Shown here: positions 34,441 to 46,446 of the stretch, one piece after another
Numbering within the stretch: the first letter of the stretch is position 1
How the letters are laid out: each line of letters opens with the position of its first letter
Assembly (NCBI GenBank): GCA_032622095.1
Contig: CP136064.1
Coordinates: forward strand, 138,089,954-138,153,953
Direction of reading: 5' to 3'
Length of the DNA stretch: 64,000 nt
From: Siphonodentalium dalli
Lineage: Eukaryota; Mollusca; Scaphopoda; Gadilida; Siphonodentaliidae
Notes under the pieces: model-generated
Told to the model about the DNA's origin: nothing
The model's database searches: none
What the model saw: the letters and a program-made list of their open reading frames with translations, nothing else
Made by a program: the position numbers and the translations under genes

Positions 34441-36690
34441 CATTAATCCGATGGCCGAGTGGGTAAAAGTCCGGGAGCGCTCAAGCCAGGACGTCCTCTC
34501 CCGTCGCCAGTCAGCAACAAATCAGTTGAATATATACAAGTTGTGTTTTTACTTACATGTTTTCACAACAAATCAAATGTATTATAATTATATAATCCTA
34601 TACATGGCGGGACATAAGCAAACACGAAATTCGCACATATAAACTCACCTATCACCGACTCTTGTGTATATATGCCGAAATCTCATGAAATAATCTTTGT
34701 GTAATTTATATTACTTCCTCTAAATTCGATAAACGGACATCTCTTTTTAATAATATGTCCAGTTTTCCGACTTGACGCATATATGGAAAACAGGCTTGTC
34801 AACTCTCCATATATAAACAATATCACACACACGGACATCCATGGTCTCATGAAGTAATCCAATCTTGCACAAATGTCCAGACAATCTACAATATGACCTC
34901 TGTATGGTGAAATCTTATGGAATAATCCAATTTTGCACAAATACCCAGACAAACGAGTGTATCACTGATGTTAGCTGACTTGTACATGCACATGAGACGA
35001 CTGCATAATGATTAATCACGTTCATAATTACACCCATGAATGTGCTCAACCCACTAGTATGTATGCACAGGTCTACTACATCTGTTTGTTCAGCATACAT
35101 ACAACAATTCTCATACCACGAAGCACAATTTCCCATCACCATTATGAAATGAAACCGAACAGCACGCAACCAATAGATTGGACGTATAATCACGACTTTT
35201 TCAGGTCAAACTCACACGAGATAATCATGTCTATGTCAAGCGGTCAGTCCGACTGGGTAATTATGTTAAACCAACAACGGCGTTGGTAGACCGAGGTTAT
35301 GTGACGCGAATACATGCCCACATGCGATAACATTTGGCATTCACTGTAGGGCTTATATATATATATATTCGCGCACTTTCATACAGGTATATATACTCAA
35401 CCAGCATCTATGCATATATTGTCTTATTATTTGAGTGTGCATTCGTATTGTTTATCCTGGTCATAACGTTATGGTAGCCATTGCATACATATATTATTCA
35501 TCGACAGTATTTATACCCCCATAACATGATATGTGTGGCACATGCTTATACCATCACATCGTCCGTCCGTCTGTCCGTTCCGTACTGGCTATGAACTATT
35601 TAATTCCATTTGAGATATCTCAACCCTTTCTGACCGTTTCATAGCAAACATAACCGCGTGTTGGTTTACATAGACTCCGATATTTATACATGCATGCGCA
35701 TGCTCCACCTTTCTTAAATGTCCATCTAGATAATCATGTATATACCTTGTGTACAATGGTAAACAAACGGAATATACCTTAAATCCGCACCCATTCACGA
35801 ATTGAAGCGATCACACATTACTCATGTACCGGTATATAATCGTGCTTGTGTTTATCCACAAACCGTACACATTGGCAGGTTGGGGCGGCAACACACATAT
35901 CGCGGTATTAAGGATTGCCTTATAACCGACCGGTATGGTCGCCCTGATCTCTGATAACAAAAGGGAGCACACACGGATCGTGTACCGGTATATAGAGGCA
36001 TATAATGTGTGTTCATCATCAAATTGCATGTACACATGCATTGATATGACGGACTGGCATTCAGACTCATCTTCTCCAATGGGTAGCATCTATAATTTTC
36101 GAAACGCCGATTCTCAGATATTTCAAATCACGCTGCTCACCTCTTGTGAAAACATAATCGTGCGTATCAAAAACTACATTCAGTTATCTGGGAACACACA
36201 CGTATATGTATGTACGTATGTCTTTGTGCATGCGTATGTTTATATATAGGTCTGTGTGTGTTTATGTAATTATATGTAAGTGTAGTGGTGTGTCTTCCTG
36301 TTAGTCTTATGAATAGATCGCACTTAAATCTAACTGTTGTCCACATAATTGCAGCGCTAAGACTATGGTCACTAGCATGACTGATTCAAACTGCCCAGGC
36401 ACCGTAGTTAAAAATAGTTAATTATGTATTGTATAATAATTATATTATTATAATGCTTATATTTATAATTGTATCCCTTGCTGAGTTTTGTAAATAATTT
36501 GTAGCATATGTATATGATACGCTCTCTCAAGTATGCAGGCAATCCTATTGCATTCTATAATTCCACACACCAATCTACTCCAGACTTACCTCGTCGATCC
36601 ACGTTCCCCCTAAAACCGTTCACGACATGAATATCTCTATCCCTCACTTTAGAAACATAACTCCTATAGTCATTTCCGCTACATATACAT
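34441..36690. other. intergenic, short local repeats only
   Basis: Three related ~70-bp blocks with TCTCATGAAGTAATCCAATCTT-like words occur at 34680, 34838 and 34910. A TA run lies at 35356-35372 and an (AC/GT)-rich stretch at 36185-36270. Short open frames here have no recognisable domain. No RNA gene is supported. Confidence 0.45.
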
Positions 36691-37060
36691 TTTCGTGATG
36701 AAGAGCTCCGAGCTCAAAACACACCCTAAGATTATCAAACTTAAGATGAACCCCTGTTTGGTCGACTCAAAAAACCCTCGGCCTGCACAACCACGATTGG
36801 TATACATTCTATTGCCACTCACTATTGCTATCTCATACTCTCATTCACTATACTCAACTGCCCTTCTGTTCTATTCTGTTCTCTTTCTCCTACCTACTCA
36901 CACCTACCTGGCAAACAGACTGGGTTGAAAACAAATTTAAAACACACCACTGATATGTATACATCTACATGTGTTCCCAGAATATGCTCTATTAATATGT
37001 TTGTTACTGTGCACCGAGGATGCCCAAAACAGAACTGCTCTCAGGATTTTGATATGACTT

Positions 37061-37945
37061 TTGATAATGGGTGACATAATGTTACATAGGGCAAGAATCG
37101 GTGCATTTCACAATCTTGCTGTCAGGCTGTCAGGGAGGGGGCGTCTCTGTTTGAAACAATCAAAAACATGCTTGTTTTATATCATGTTACGTTTACGTGG
37201 ACTGGATCTTATAACTGCCTTAACATTGACACTGTTGGTTTTCATTTTCTTCCCGATGGAACAATTCTGCGCTCTCAAACATATCTTGGCAGGCAAGAAA
37301 CTATCTAATTCTCCAAACTCCGATGATAAAAAGACGAAGTTGAACACTAAATTTGCGATGTCACACACAACTGTATTCCTCTTCACATGCGTGACATTTC
37401 TAACAGTATTAGCGGTATCTTTAGCAAAGGCTCTTTTGGTCCTGGCAGGAGACGTGGAGACTAACCCAGGCCCCTCAACCGAACAACACAATCACTCGGT
37501 ACTTGTACTGAATACACAGAGTATCAGAAATAAAGTAGATATACTTGCAGCCGAAACATCAAGTGGGGAGTACGACATATTTCTATTAACCGAATCATGG
37601 CTCGATCATTCTATCCCGGATTCAGAAATCCATCTTCCTGGCTACCATGATCCTGCCCGCAAAGACAGGATAGATGGCAGAACAGGAGGGGGTGTGTGTA
37701 TTTACGTTCGTGACACTATACCATTCAAAATACGCGATGAACTTGACAGTGACGAAGTAGAAAATATCTGGATAGAGGTTACAATTAACACAAAACGTTG
37801 TCTTGTAGGATGTTTTTATCGCCCTCCGAACTCCCCCGCATGCCTGTGGACAAAAATTAATGATAACATTTCTCTTGCGCGCGATAGCGACCTGGATGTC
37901 ATAATAGGTGGAGATTTCAATGAAAACTATGTAATGGTAAAATAA
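37061..37945 (+). CDS. non-LTR element ORF: hydrophobic leader, 2A peptide and APE endonuclease
   Basis: An intact 294-residue frame. Residues about 47-70 and 103-129 are hydrophobic (for example VFLFTCVTFLTVLAV). GDVETNPGP follows at residues 130-138 (37448-37474), an exact 2A signature. At 2A the ribosome skips the Gly-Pro bond, so the leader (137 residues) would be released from the enzyme. The APE-type endonuclease follows: LNTQSIRNK, LLTESWLD, GGGVCIYV, GCFYRPPNSP and IIGGDFN. The frame is lost just after GDFN, before the C-terminal SDH/DH motifs, so the endonuclease is not complete in this frame. The reverse transcriptase follows at 38233. The start is the first ATG of the frame; later ATGs (37068, 37077) are possible. 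Confidence 0.85.
   Translation: MIMGDIMLHRARIGAFHNLAVRLSGRGRLCLKQSKTCLFYIMLRLRGLDLITALTLTLLVFIFFPMEQFCALKHILAGKKLSNSPNSDDKKTKLNTKFAMSHTTVFLFTCVTFLTVLAVSLAKALLVLAGDVETNPGPSTEQHNHSVLVLNTQSIRNKVDILAAETSSGEYDIFLLTESWLDHSIPDSEIHLPGYHDPARKDRIDGRTGGGVCIYVRDTIPFKIRDELDSDEVENIWIEVTINTKRCLVGCFYRPPNSPACLWTKINDNISLARDSDLDVIIGGDFNENYVMVK
37448..37474 (+). other. 2A-like ribosome-skipping motif GDVETNPGP
   Basis: Codes Gly-Asp-Val-Glu-Thr-Asn-Pro-Gly-Pro in frame, directly after a hydrophobic segment ending KALLVLA. All consensus residues (D-V/I-E-x-NPGP) are present. Such motifs are established in APE-type non-LTR elements of echinoderms, molluscs and amphioxus, where several act in translation and some also act as targeting signals. 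Confidence 0.9.
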
Positions 37946-40462
37946 ACGGCATATGTAGCGAACGAGGTCTGACCCAACTGGTCACTGATAAAACGCATTT
38001 TACTGAAAATTCCTCATCCATTCTCGACTTGCTCATGACTAGCAACCCTGACCTTGTTGATTCCCTTGTGTTCTTGGCAACATATTCGACAACACAATTA
38101 GGTATCACTGTCCGGTCGTTGCTCAGATAAAACTTTTGAAAAATAAGTCGGCTACAACTCTCACTAGACGTATCTGGAATTATAATCTGGCTGACTTCGA
38201 TACCATGAACAAAGACTTCTTGAGCTGGAACTATGATGATAATACACCATGCAGCTCATGCAGATAACTTGACTGCAAAAATTCAAAAGGTATGCAGTGA
38301 CAATATCCCCAATAAGATAGTACTTATCCGGAAAGGTAGTCCCCAATGGCTTACGTGTAATGTACGGAAACTGATGAGGCAACGAAATCGATTACATAAG
38401 ATAGCTAAAAGGAAAAACACACCACAAACATGGGCAAACTTCAGATATAAACGTAATGAAACCACATCGGCTATTAGAAAAAGCAAACATGATTATGACA
38501 CCAAGAATGAGAACACATTGAATAGCCCATCACATGACCAGTCTTCCTGGTGGAAAACCCTCAAAAAAATAGTATTTGCTACCAGTGATAGATCAATACC
38601 CCCCTTGAACACCAACGGCGACTTCCTGATATCACCAACTGAAAAAGCAAATGCTTTCAATTCGTATTTTTGTAAAATTTCATCAGTTGATGACATCGGG
38701 AAACGCCTACCAGTCCTTGAACCGGATAACTCCATATCCACATTAAGCGATATAAAAATCACAGCCCCTGACATTTACAAAGCGTTAAAAAGTCTTAAAA
38801 TATCTAAGTCAAGTGGGCCCGACGGAATAAGTCCGAGAGTTTTGAAAAGTTGTGCCTCCTCGCTCTGTGAACCTCTTGAATTTTATTTTAGAACATTTAC
38901 CGAAAACAGTTACTACCCACACCAGTGGAAGCGTTCACATGTTACACCTATATTTAAGAATGGTGATCCCGGTCTTATATCAAATTACCGACCAATTTCT
39001 CTACTAAGCTGCGTCTCAAAGGTCTATGAAAAATGTATTTATAAATATCTATGGGAATTTCTTGATGAAAACAAACTCCTATCATTTTACCAAGCTGGTT
39101 TCATGCGCAACGATTCAACAGTTTTTCAACTTACCGAAATATATGACAATATATGTCGATCATTAGACGACGGAAAAGAGGTCCGGTGTATATTCTGTGA
39201 CATAAGTAAAGCATTCGATAAAGTCTGGCCACCGTGGCCTCTTGAACAAACTGACAAAAATTGGTATAAGAGGAAACTTGTATAACTTGATGTAACAGCA
39301 GGTATTAGGCCCACTTCTGTTTTTAATTTATATTAATGATATAACCGAAAATATACGGTGCAACATTCGTCTATTTGCTGATGACACTTCTCTATTTCTT
39401 ACTATCGAAGACCCCACCATGGCCGCAAAACTAATCAACGATGACCTCGAAACTCTCATGTGTTGGGCATCAGAATGGCTTGTAAAATTCAATCCCCTGA
39501 AAACGGAATCTCTCTTAATCTCCAGGAAAGAAACACCAGTATATCATCCACATTTTACCATGGGAACCGCGACAATTGTTGAGATTGACAGCCATAAACA
39601 TCTGGGACTTACTTTCGACAACATGGGCTCTTGGGGTATCCACATCAGATATATGCTTGACAAAGCATGGAGTCGAGTAAACCTAGTACGTAAACACAGA
39701 TACAGGCTAAGCAGAGTAACGCTTGAAAAAATACATTATACATTTATCCGACCAATATTGGAATATGCCTCCCCTGTTTGGGATAACTGCCCTGATTATC
39801 TTAGTGATGACATTGAAAAGGTTCAGTATGAAATGGCCCGAATAGTAACAGGTGCAACCATCAGTACGAGTAACGCGTGCCTTTTGTCAGAGACTGGCTG
39901 GGAACTCCTCTCTTCACGCCGTAGAAAACACAAGCTATGCCAATTTTTTTAAATGATACGAGGAAATGCTCCATCAATTTTAAGAAATTATGTACGACCA
40001 ATTCAGGCAAATAATTCCAGATATAACTTCAGATTTGAACATATAAGACTACCCTCGAATATTAATTATGACTATTATATGGATTCTTTCTTGCCATCTG
40101 CAATTACCGAATGGAACAAACTGTCAGAAACTACAAAGAGCAGCAGTACAATCGAAGACTTCAAAAAGGAACTGAACAGTGACAATATACGTCCACCTGC
40201 CTATTTTTATCATAGTAAATGTCGTAAATCTCATATCCTCCATACCCGGTTAAGATTGAACTGCAGCCACCTAAGTGGTGACCTGACAGATAACCATGTA
40301 ACAATTTCCCCCTTCTGTCTATGTGGGGAATTTGAGACAACTTACCACTATCTCTTTGAATGTACATTTTATCAAGAGCCCAGAAGAGAACTATATGACT
40401 CCCTACCAAATGTTGCCTTATCTGAGAATATATACAATAATGCGGGGGTCAAGAGAGCTTAG
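37946..40462 (+). pseudogene. reverse transcriptase of the 2A-bearing non-LTR element
   Basis: After a broken endonuclease end (37946-38230) the frame from 38233 carries a linker. It continues with SGPDGISPRVLKSC, NYRPISLLSCVSKVYEK, FYQAGFMRNDSTVFQL and motif A CIFCDISKAFDKVW. A frameshift at 39225-39285 and a deletion of the PQGS segment follow. LGPLLFLIYINDI resumes and the catalytic FADD lies at 39374-39385. Next are WLVKFNPLKTE, HLGLTFDNM and LEYASPVWDNCPD. After a stop at 39952 the C-terminal part continues from 39953 with PSAITEWNKLS and a zinc region (CLCGEFETTYHYLFEC, about 40316-40363). The copy cannot make active enzyme because of the lost catalytic-core segment. Confidence 0.9.
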
Positions 40463-40864
40463 TCTTCGCGAAAACAAACAAATATTTAATGCAGTACAGA
40501 CATATATTATGAGAACAAAAAGATTTCCATGATCTGTATGGGTAACAAATTGCTTTGGATTCCGGCCGCGTTATGCGGCAGCACGATGTTCCCCATTATA
40601 TATGTAGTACTAAATGTCTTCCGATAACGATTATTTTGTAAGTTACTTACTTGTCACTATCCTGTATATACGGGAAATGATTCTACATGAAGAATGCAGC
40701 GATATTCACAGTGAACCCCATTGAAATAGGAATTGGCCATTGCGATTGACCCCCTCCCATGGAGCCTGACGCATGCATATTACTACGAGCATAATTTTCA
40801 TCACGCAGCAACTAAATTATTGAAAACTCTGTCCCCTCTACTTTCTCACTCTCTCTCTCTCTCA

Positions 40865-40895
<31 letters not shown>

Positions 40896-41190
40896 CTCTC
40901 TGCCTCCTGCTATCCCTAACACTATCTTCCCGCTGTGTCCATCCCAACTTAAACTTAGTTACTTCTCCTTTAAAAAATATTATTTCTATTATTTCCCGTC
41001 TGATCGATACCCCTCCCTCACTTATTGGGGAAGGGGCATGTCGCCAAAGAGGAGAAGAATTCATATAAGCCATCGGGCTTGTTGTCTGATCCTCATTTCC
41101 ATACATTATCTCTTATATGTTGTATATTTATGTCATTTGTGTATTATGTGTATTATGTTTGGATTTGGAAATAAAAATATGTTTACAATA
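40463..41190 (+). other. 3' UTR of the 2A-bearing element with CT microsatellite
   Basis: Non-coding, with a (CT)n tract at 40840-40901. It ends in ATAAAAATATGTTTACAATAAACTCAG just before the repeat at 41190-41250 that also follows the element ending at 30965. Frames across the CT tract are artefacts. Confidence 0.6.
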
Positions 41191-41312
41191 AACTCAGTGG
41201 ATTCATCCTGATCACCATTCACTGATCATTCATCACCGCGTGTCTGTTTATATATATATCTTTATTTCCTCCACCGCGTGTCTGTTTATATATATCTTTA
41301 TTTCCTCCATCT
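41190..41312. repeat. copy of the 30973-31030 block plus 38-bp tandem duplication
   Basis: CAGTGGATTCATCCTGATCA to GCGTGTCTGTTTATA matches 30973-31030. CGCGTGTCTGTTTATATATATCTTTATTTCCTCCA is then present twice in tandem (41239 and 41276). Confidence 0.75.
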
Positions 41313-41439
41313 AGGAGAGTATGTTACACAAATTAGAACAATAATACAGAAAGGAAAACAGATAATAATCCCCGCCACCATGAAGCACAAACAATCTCGC
41401 ATAGGCACACAATCTCACCAGCTTGCATCCGAATCCATG

Positions 41440-41735
41440 TTTACACATATACATACACATTGATATACATACATGCACACAGACACACCCTCGCACATAA
41501 ACACCCTTACATACACACACGTATACATACGGCCGTACAACACAAATATAAACCATATTTACGCGGGTGCACAATCATACGTATACACACATGTGTACAG
41601 TCGGGCTCACAAGCGTCCACATACACGCGCATACACCTACATATATACACATATACCATACACACACATATATATACGTATATATATATACATACATATA
41701 CACAAATATACATAAATATACACACATACATACGT

Positions 41736-41782
<47 letters not shown>

Positions 41783-41790
41783 CATATAGC
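41440..41790. repeat. CA/TA-rich microsatellite
   Basis: ACACATACAC, ATATACAT and related words fill the region, with a pure TA run at about 41750-41777. Long His/Tyr/Thr- or Val/Cys-rich frames on both strands are artefacts of this composition. Confidence 0.9.
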
Positions 41791-42212
41791 TATACATACT
41801 ATATATATGCCTATACGCACCGACCCGCAGTTGATAACTACCAAACATTCACAGGTGATGGCAGGACATGCCGGGAAGCGGAATTCACTGGGAATTGATT
41901 GAAAGATAATCGACTTGAGTTAATCAGTTTATAGTAAATGTGGTAAAATGTTCACCAGTAATGTAAGTCAAATCACATGCTTTTCAATATAACTCATAAC
42001 AATTTAGACACGGGATGGGTAGGATCCCGGACCAAAGAATCATTTTGTACCAATACCACTTAATTAAATCGAACGACGGCGAGTGGATCTTTTAGTTAAG
42101 AACGTGGGTGTATCATTATCTGTTGTTCTGATTAAGATATATGTGTCTGATTGACGTCAAGAAAGCAACAGAGAAATTAACAATGCAAATATAAATTATC
42201 GTGCAGTTTACG
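41791..42212. other. spacer and probable 3' UTR of the following minus-strand element
   Basis: AT-rich without an open frame. The 3' end of the element at 42213-46446 must lie here, but I could not place a clear tail. Confidence 0.4.
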
Positions 42213-44770
42213 TCATTGGTTACGAGCGGACAAAAACACCCATGTATACCACAAACGGCGCGTTGCCCTTAAAAATAAACGAGCCATCGTGGAATCCCCA
42301 TCACGGCAATGTTCCGGCACGTACCCTAGAAATATGCGTACAATGTCATCGAGTGGCATATTGTCAATATAAGTGAACATTGAACACGAAAACTTGTTCA
42401 AAAAATCATACCAAATGGTATTTCTGATATGAATCAGAGCATAACACTCGAACAAAATATGTACAAGCTTATCGGCGAAACCCCGTCCGCAGGCACCCCA
42501 CGTGGAGGGTGTTGAGATAGCTTCAGAACAAATTAGCTGAGCCGCTGTATGACAATTATTCTTTTCTGAAGGGAACTTCTTACACATTACCCAAAGGTAT
42601 GACATATCAAGATTGGTATGCACCAATTTAAATTTCTGAAAAGAATTATCGTTCTCAATCCTATATAACCACTCACGCTCCCAGTTCATTGCCGTCTAGT
42701 TGACAAGGGTTTTCCATGTACACTTATCAGGAAATAATGAAGATGATATATAATCGTGTACATAAGTAAGTAAGTCATGTTCTTGTAAGGCCTTGAAAAG
42801 ATCTTTGAAGTAAAGATTCTTGTTCGAATCGGAAATGGACGAACAGTAGAATTGGAGTAACCTTAGAATAAATATTTCTTTGACAGCTTTGGAAGTATTC
42901 CAATTGAACAGGGAATAGAAAAATGACATTTGTCTTCGATATATGTAGCATTCAAGCGGATAATCCCACAAGAGGCCAAGTGCCATGTCAGTTCTGGTTC
43001 GCATGTGCAAGCCTTGTATGTGTTTCAAACACAAGCGATGAGACCTTTCGAGGCGGTCGCTATCAGTTTTGGTTAAAGAATGCAGAAGTTCTGAGCCATA
43101 TAAGCCGCACGGATGTACAACATATTGATAAAATTTGAAGCTGCTGGCTGGTGTAATACCACCGATATGTAAGCCAGCATTGGATAGCATAAAATACATT
43201 CCACGCATTTTGGAGCATATGTTTTCAACAAATTTTGAAACAAAGTTAATCTTTTCTAAAGGAATTCCAAGATTTGTGACACTTTCCGTATCTGTTATGC
43301 GGTGACTGTCCAGCGACCAGAACCGTTGGGAGCGAGCCGAAACATTCAAGGACTCGTTAAACACAATAATAACTGTTTTCTGTGGGTTATATCGATATCT
43401 CCACGTGCGACAGTAGTTTACACATGTATCAATAAGCGATTGTAAACCACTCTTGGACAGTGACAAAAGAACCATGTCGTCCACGTGTGTTGGGCTTGCA
43501 CAATTAACGCCCTGTAAACATAGGCCACAATTGGAAAGTTCCAGATTGTCCAGCAAATCGTCAATATATATGGTATAAAACAAGGGGGACAATGTATTTC
43601 CCTGGCGCGTTCCTTGCAACATCGGAAGCAAGCGAGAGGTGTGACCCATGTATTTTAAACAACATTGGATATCAGACAGAAGAAGCGAAATAATTCTCCA
43701 GAGCTTGCCTTGAAATATTCTCTGATACAGTTTATGTAATAGTCCCTCAACCCAGACGGCATCGAAAGCTTTCCATACGATAAGAAGCAAGACAATAATC
43801 TGCTCTGCCTCTCAGACGTGTAGGATATGCATTCCGTTACAAGGAAAGATGACATCATGCAGCTGACCCCTCGTTGGAATCCGTTTTGCAAGGGATGCAA
43901 GTTCAGTAAGGAGGGTGTATAAGTTTCGAGTTTTTGTACGATAAGTCTCTCAAATAACTTGTATAAACATGGTATAAGGGTAATTGCCCGATAGCTATCG
44001 AATAAGTCCTTGGGCTTCGGATGCCCTTCATAAAGTGATAAAACAACACCTTTTTTAGCGAATAAAGGAACACATTCTTGACATATAACTTGATTAAACA
44101 GGTAAGAAATTGCTTCTGATAATTTATTACCACAAAAAATAATGTGTTCATGATTAATTCCATCAAAACCGGCGGCTTTGTTTGGCTTTAAGCATTTATA
44201 AAGAGAAATTACCTCAGTAGGTGTTGTCGAAAACATTACCAGACTATCGACGTGACTGGATGTATTTTTAGAACGTTCCTGGTCGACAAAACTATTGACA
44301 GCCTCAAAGTGCTTCTGATCAAATGGGGATCAACTAAACGTGTTGAAAACATTTGCTCACAGTAAGAGGCCCAACCCTCAATGATTTCAGATTTATCTCT
44401 AAGAATCTGGCCATTGTGTGTGAAAAAGAAGATGCAAGAGTTCCACTGTCTCTTCTTTTGGCATTAAAAAGTTTAAAGACCGTTGTTTGGTCACTTTCAG
44501 CACACTTGTCGATTTCTTCGTTAAAGCTATCCAGATACTGCATCGAAGCTCTGCGATAAGCGCGTCTAAAAGAACACTTGGCTGCTTTGTAAACATCATA
44601 TACAAGTCCATTTCGGGGCCTACCTGCAGCGATCCAGTCTGATCTCTTCATGTGCATTTGATTATGTAAGTAGCTTAGTTCTTTGATCCATAAAGGTTTC
44701 AAGAATGACTTGTATTTATTTTTCGGTACGTTTTTCTCAGCGCTATTCCTAATAGCAGAGCATATAGAGT
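42213..44770 (-). pseudogene. reverse transcriptase of a two-ORF non-LTR element
   Basis: Minus-strand pieces in order: a linker (44702-44334); LYKCLKPNKAAGFDGINHEH (44200); YRAITLIPCLYKLFERLI; NGFQRGVSCMMSSF; an altered motif A (IVWKAFDAVW, usually FDxxKAFD); MLQGTRQGNTLSPLFYTIYI. The catalytic box reads HVDD at 43476-43487 where family members have xADD. The thumb and C-terminal region follow, with GLYGSELLHS and a Cys-rich end (WGACGRGF, HILFECYALIHIR). Three or four frameshifts separate the pieces (near 44760, 44300, 43790 and 42690). The enzyme is probably inactive, but the decay is modest. Confidence 0.85.
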
Positions 44771-44792
44771 CATAATAATTGTTGAGATTATT

Positions 44793-45956
44793 TCAATTAA
44801 TTACTGATTGCGCAGGCAACTGTGAATTGAGATCACGCTGGTAAGCGACAATTAGGCTGTCATTGGATTTAAATCTTGACCAATTAAAATTCTGCACTTG
44901 AAAGCTATGCACAGTAGACTTATTGGGGATGGATTTCAAGTCAAGAGTCATATGAACTGTGAGCGGTCTGTGGTTTGAAACATTCCGGCTGTCGTCATCT
45001 AAAACATTGCGACTCAAAATAATATCGTCGTCAGAACAGCTGATCAGTATATGATCTATAACCGAGCCGGTGTACCCCATAGCTGGGACGTATGTGCCAT
45101 CCATATTATAACAACCGTCATTCACGGACTTAAGCTTAAGAAGCTCCATCAGCTTCTTTAGCTCACTTCCACGATCATCTAGCAGCCGAATACAAGCGTT
45201 AAAGTCACCTATGAAGAACACTTTACCATGAGGTGAGAATGTGAACCAAAGATCGTGTAGTTTCTTCAGATATTCAAGGAAAAGTTCAAGTGTGTAATTC
45301 GATGACGGTAGATATACTTGTATGATGTATATATAGTACTCCCCCATGTTAATTTGTATACCGATTAACCGGTCATCATCAATCGGTAACTGCGATACTC
45401 TTCCTCCGAACCTCTCTCTATTCCAACGGAGTGCAACGCCGCCAGTCTTGTGTCCCCTCTGCATATGAAGGTGTTGGGAGGAGTCGCTAATGGCACAAAA
45501 GTCGTATCGACTGTTAATAGACTGAAAACACAATAAGTCTTTTTTTGCTAACCAATGCTCTGAAATTCCGCAAATGTCGATGTTTTCTTCGTCTAACAGT
45601 TTACTCAAATAGTAGGCAGAGGATAGAATGCCAGTCGCATTCCACGTGGCTAGGCTAAACATGACGACTGGTGAGATTAAATCTTGGGAAAGTGTCCTTG
45701 TAACACCAGTACACGAGGTTACATGCACATGTTGACACGGGTGAGTGTATAGAACATAACTCAGTAAAAATACAAGAGATACTATCTGAAATGAAGAACA
45801 AAGTTTGAGGTGCATCGTCAGGAGATATTTGTGAATAAAACTTTTCTGAAGGAAATACATGTAATTCAACACAACACTAGTAATCACTATTCTGATTCGA
45901 TCTGCCGTTTCGGTTCTTGTAAACGTTGTGTGGTACCCAAGGTGTGGCAGAAACAT
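44793..45956 (-). CDS. ORF2 N-terminal part: APE endonuclease, frame intact
   Basis: One open frame of 387 codons. The enzyme proper starts about MFSLATWNATGI at 45662. The upstream ~98 residues overlap the end of ORF1 in the +1 frame and may be untranslated or a leader. Endonuclease motifs are all visible: WNATGI, ISEHWLAKKD, GGVALRW, FFIGDFNA, SVIDHILIS and SNHRPLTVHM. The catalytic Asn, Glu, Asp/Asn, Asp and His are retained. The reverse transcriptase follows after a frame break near 44770. ORF1 lies immediately upstream with a 79-base overlap. Confidence 0.85.
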   Translation of the reverse strand: MFLPHLGYHTTFTRTETADRIRIVITSVVLNYMYFLQKSFIHKYLLTMHLKLCSSFQIVSLVFLLSYVLYTHPCQHVHVTSCTGVTRTLSQDLISPVVMFSLATWNATGILSSAYYLSKLLDEENIDICGISEHWLAKKDLLCFQSINSRYDFCAISDSSQHLHMQRGHKTGGVALRWNRERFGGRVSQLPIDDDRLIGIQINMGEYYIYIIQVYLPSSNYTLELFLEYLKKLHDLWFTFSPHGKVFFIGDFNACIRLLDDRGSELKKLMELLKLKSVNDGCYNMDGTYVPAMGYTGSVIDHILISCSDDDIILSRNVLDDDSRNVSNHRPLTVHMTLDLKSIPNKSTVHSFQVQNFNWSRFKSNDSLIVAYQRDLNSQLPAQSVIN

Positions 45957-46446
45957 CAGACGGCCAGAACAAATTGGCTAGAACGTCATCTAGACTCTCG
46001 CAGTCAATGTTGATCCTGGTTGATACATAGCCGTTCGGTTGACGGGGTTTAAAAATGCGAATAACCGTGAATTCAATGCCATTGTCTTCCAGGTAACGTC
46101 TAACGGTTCCCACAGTAACTCTGTCCTCTAGATTAGAGAGAAACACACGACTGGTTTTTAGAGGTTGTTGGTTTCGTTGTTTGAAGAACGTTGCACTTCT
46201 GTCTGAACGACGATTGGGTTCATCGCCAAATTGTTGGTCATGCGGAATGTCGCGACGGCTGTCACGGGAATCTACGTTGCGATGCTCGGAATGAGGTGAA
46301 TGACTCCTTGTTGTTCTTGGTACTTTGTCTGGCGTACTCTTTGTCGAGGAAACATCTTTATTAGGGCAATCAGAGTACCCAGCAATGTCAACAATCGTTA
46401 AGTTGGATAATCCGAGATCGGCGGATCGTTGAACTTGAGTTGTCAT
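45877..46446 (-). CDS. ORF1 protein of the two-ORF non-LTR element
   Basis: 189 residues from the ATG at 46446. The N-terminal half is Ser/Arg/Asp-rich and disordered (RSHSPHSEHRNVDSRDSRRD). The C-terminal half has an RRM-like fold signature: TSRVFLSNLEDRVTVGTVRR, then YVSTRINID and LFWPSDVSATPW. Proteins of this type bind element RNA as a chaperone or coat. The frame is intact. The ORF starts exactly at the right-hand boundary of the ~550-bp module that is repeated at 50463-51005, so that module is probably the element's 5' UTR. Confidence 0.75.
   Translation of the reverse strand: MTTQVQRSADLGLSNLTIVDIAGYSDCPNKDVSSTKSTPDKVPRTTRSHSPHSEHRNVDSRDSRRDIPHDQQFGDEPNRRSDRSATFFKQRNQQPLKTSRVFLSNLEDRVTVGTVRRYLEDNGIEFTVIRIFKPRQPNGYVSTRINIDCESLDDVLANLFWPSDVSATPWVPHNVYKNRNGRSNQNSDY

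Noticed and set aside
34450-34500. TGGCCGAGTGGG, a perfect-looking tRNA A box
   Set aside because: No B box at the right distance (only GCTCAAGCC about 15 bases on), and no cloverleaf can be folded, so no tRNA or SINE is called.
36695-36928. 77-codon frame upstream of the 2A-bearing element, hydrophobic middle
   Set aside because: Not linked to the element ORF and without a recognisable motif; probably chance in the 5' region.
40838-41068. Leu/Ser-rich frame with apparent transmembrane run
   Set aside because: Caused by the CT microsatellite in the 3' UTR.
41460-41848. Long His/Tyr/Thr-rich and Val/Cys/Tyr-rich frames
   Set aside because: Products of CA/TA microsatellite composition, open on both strands.
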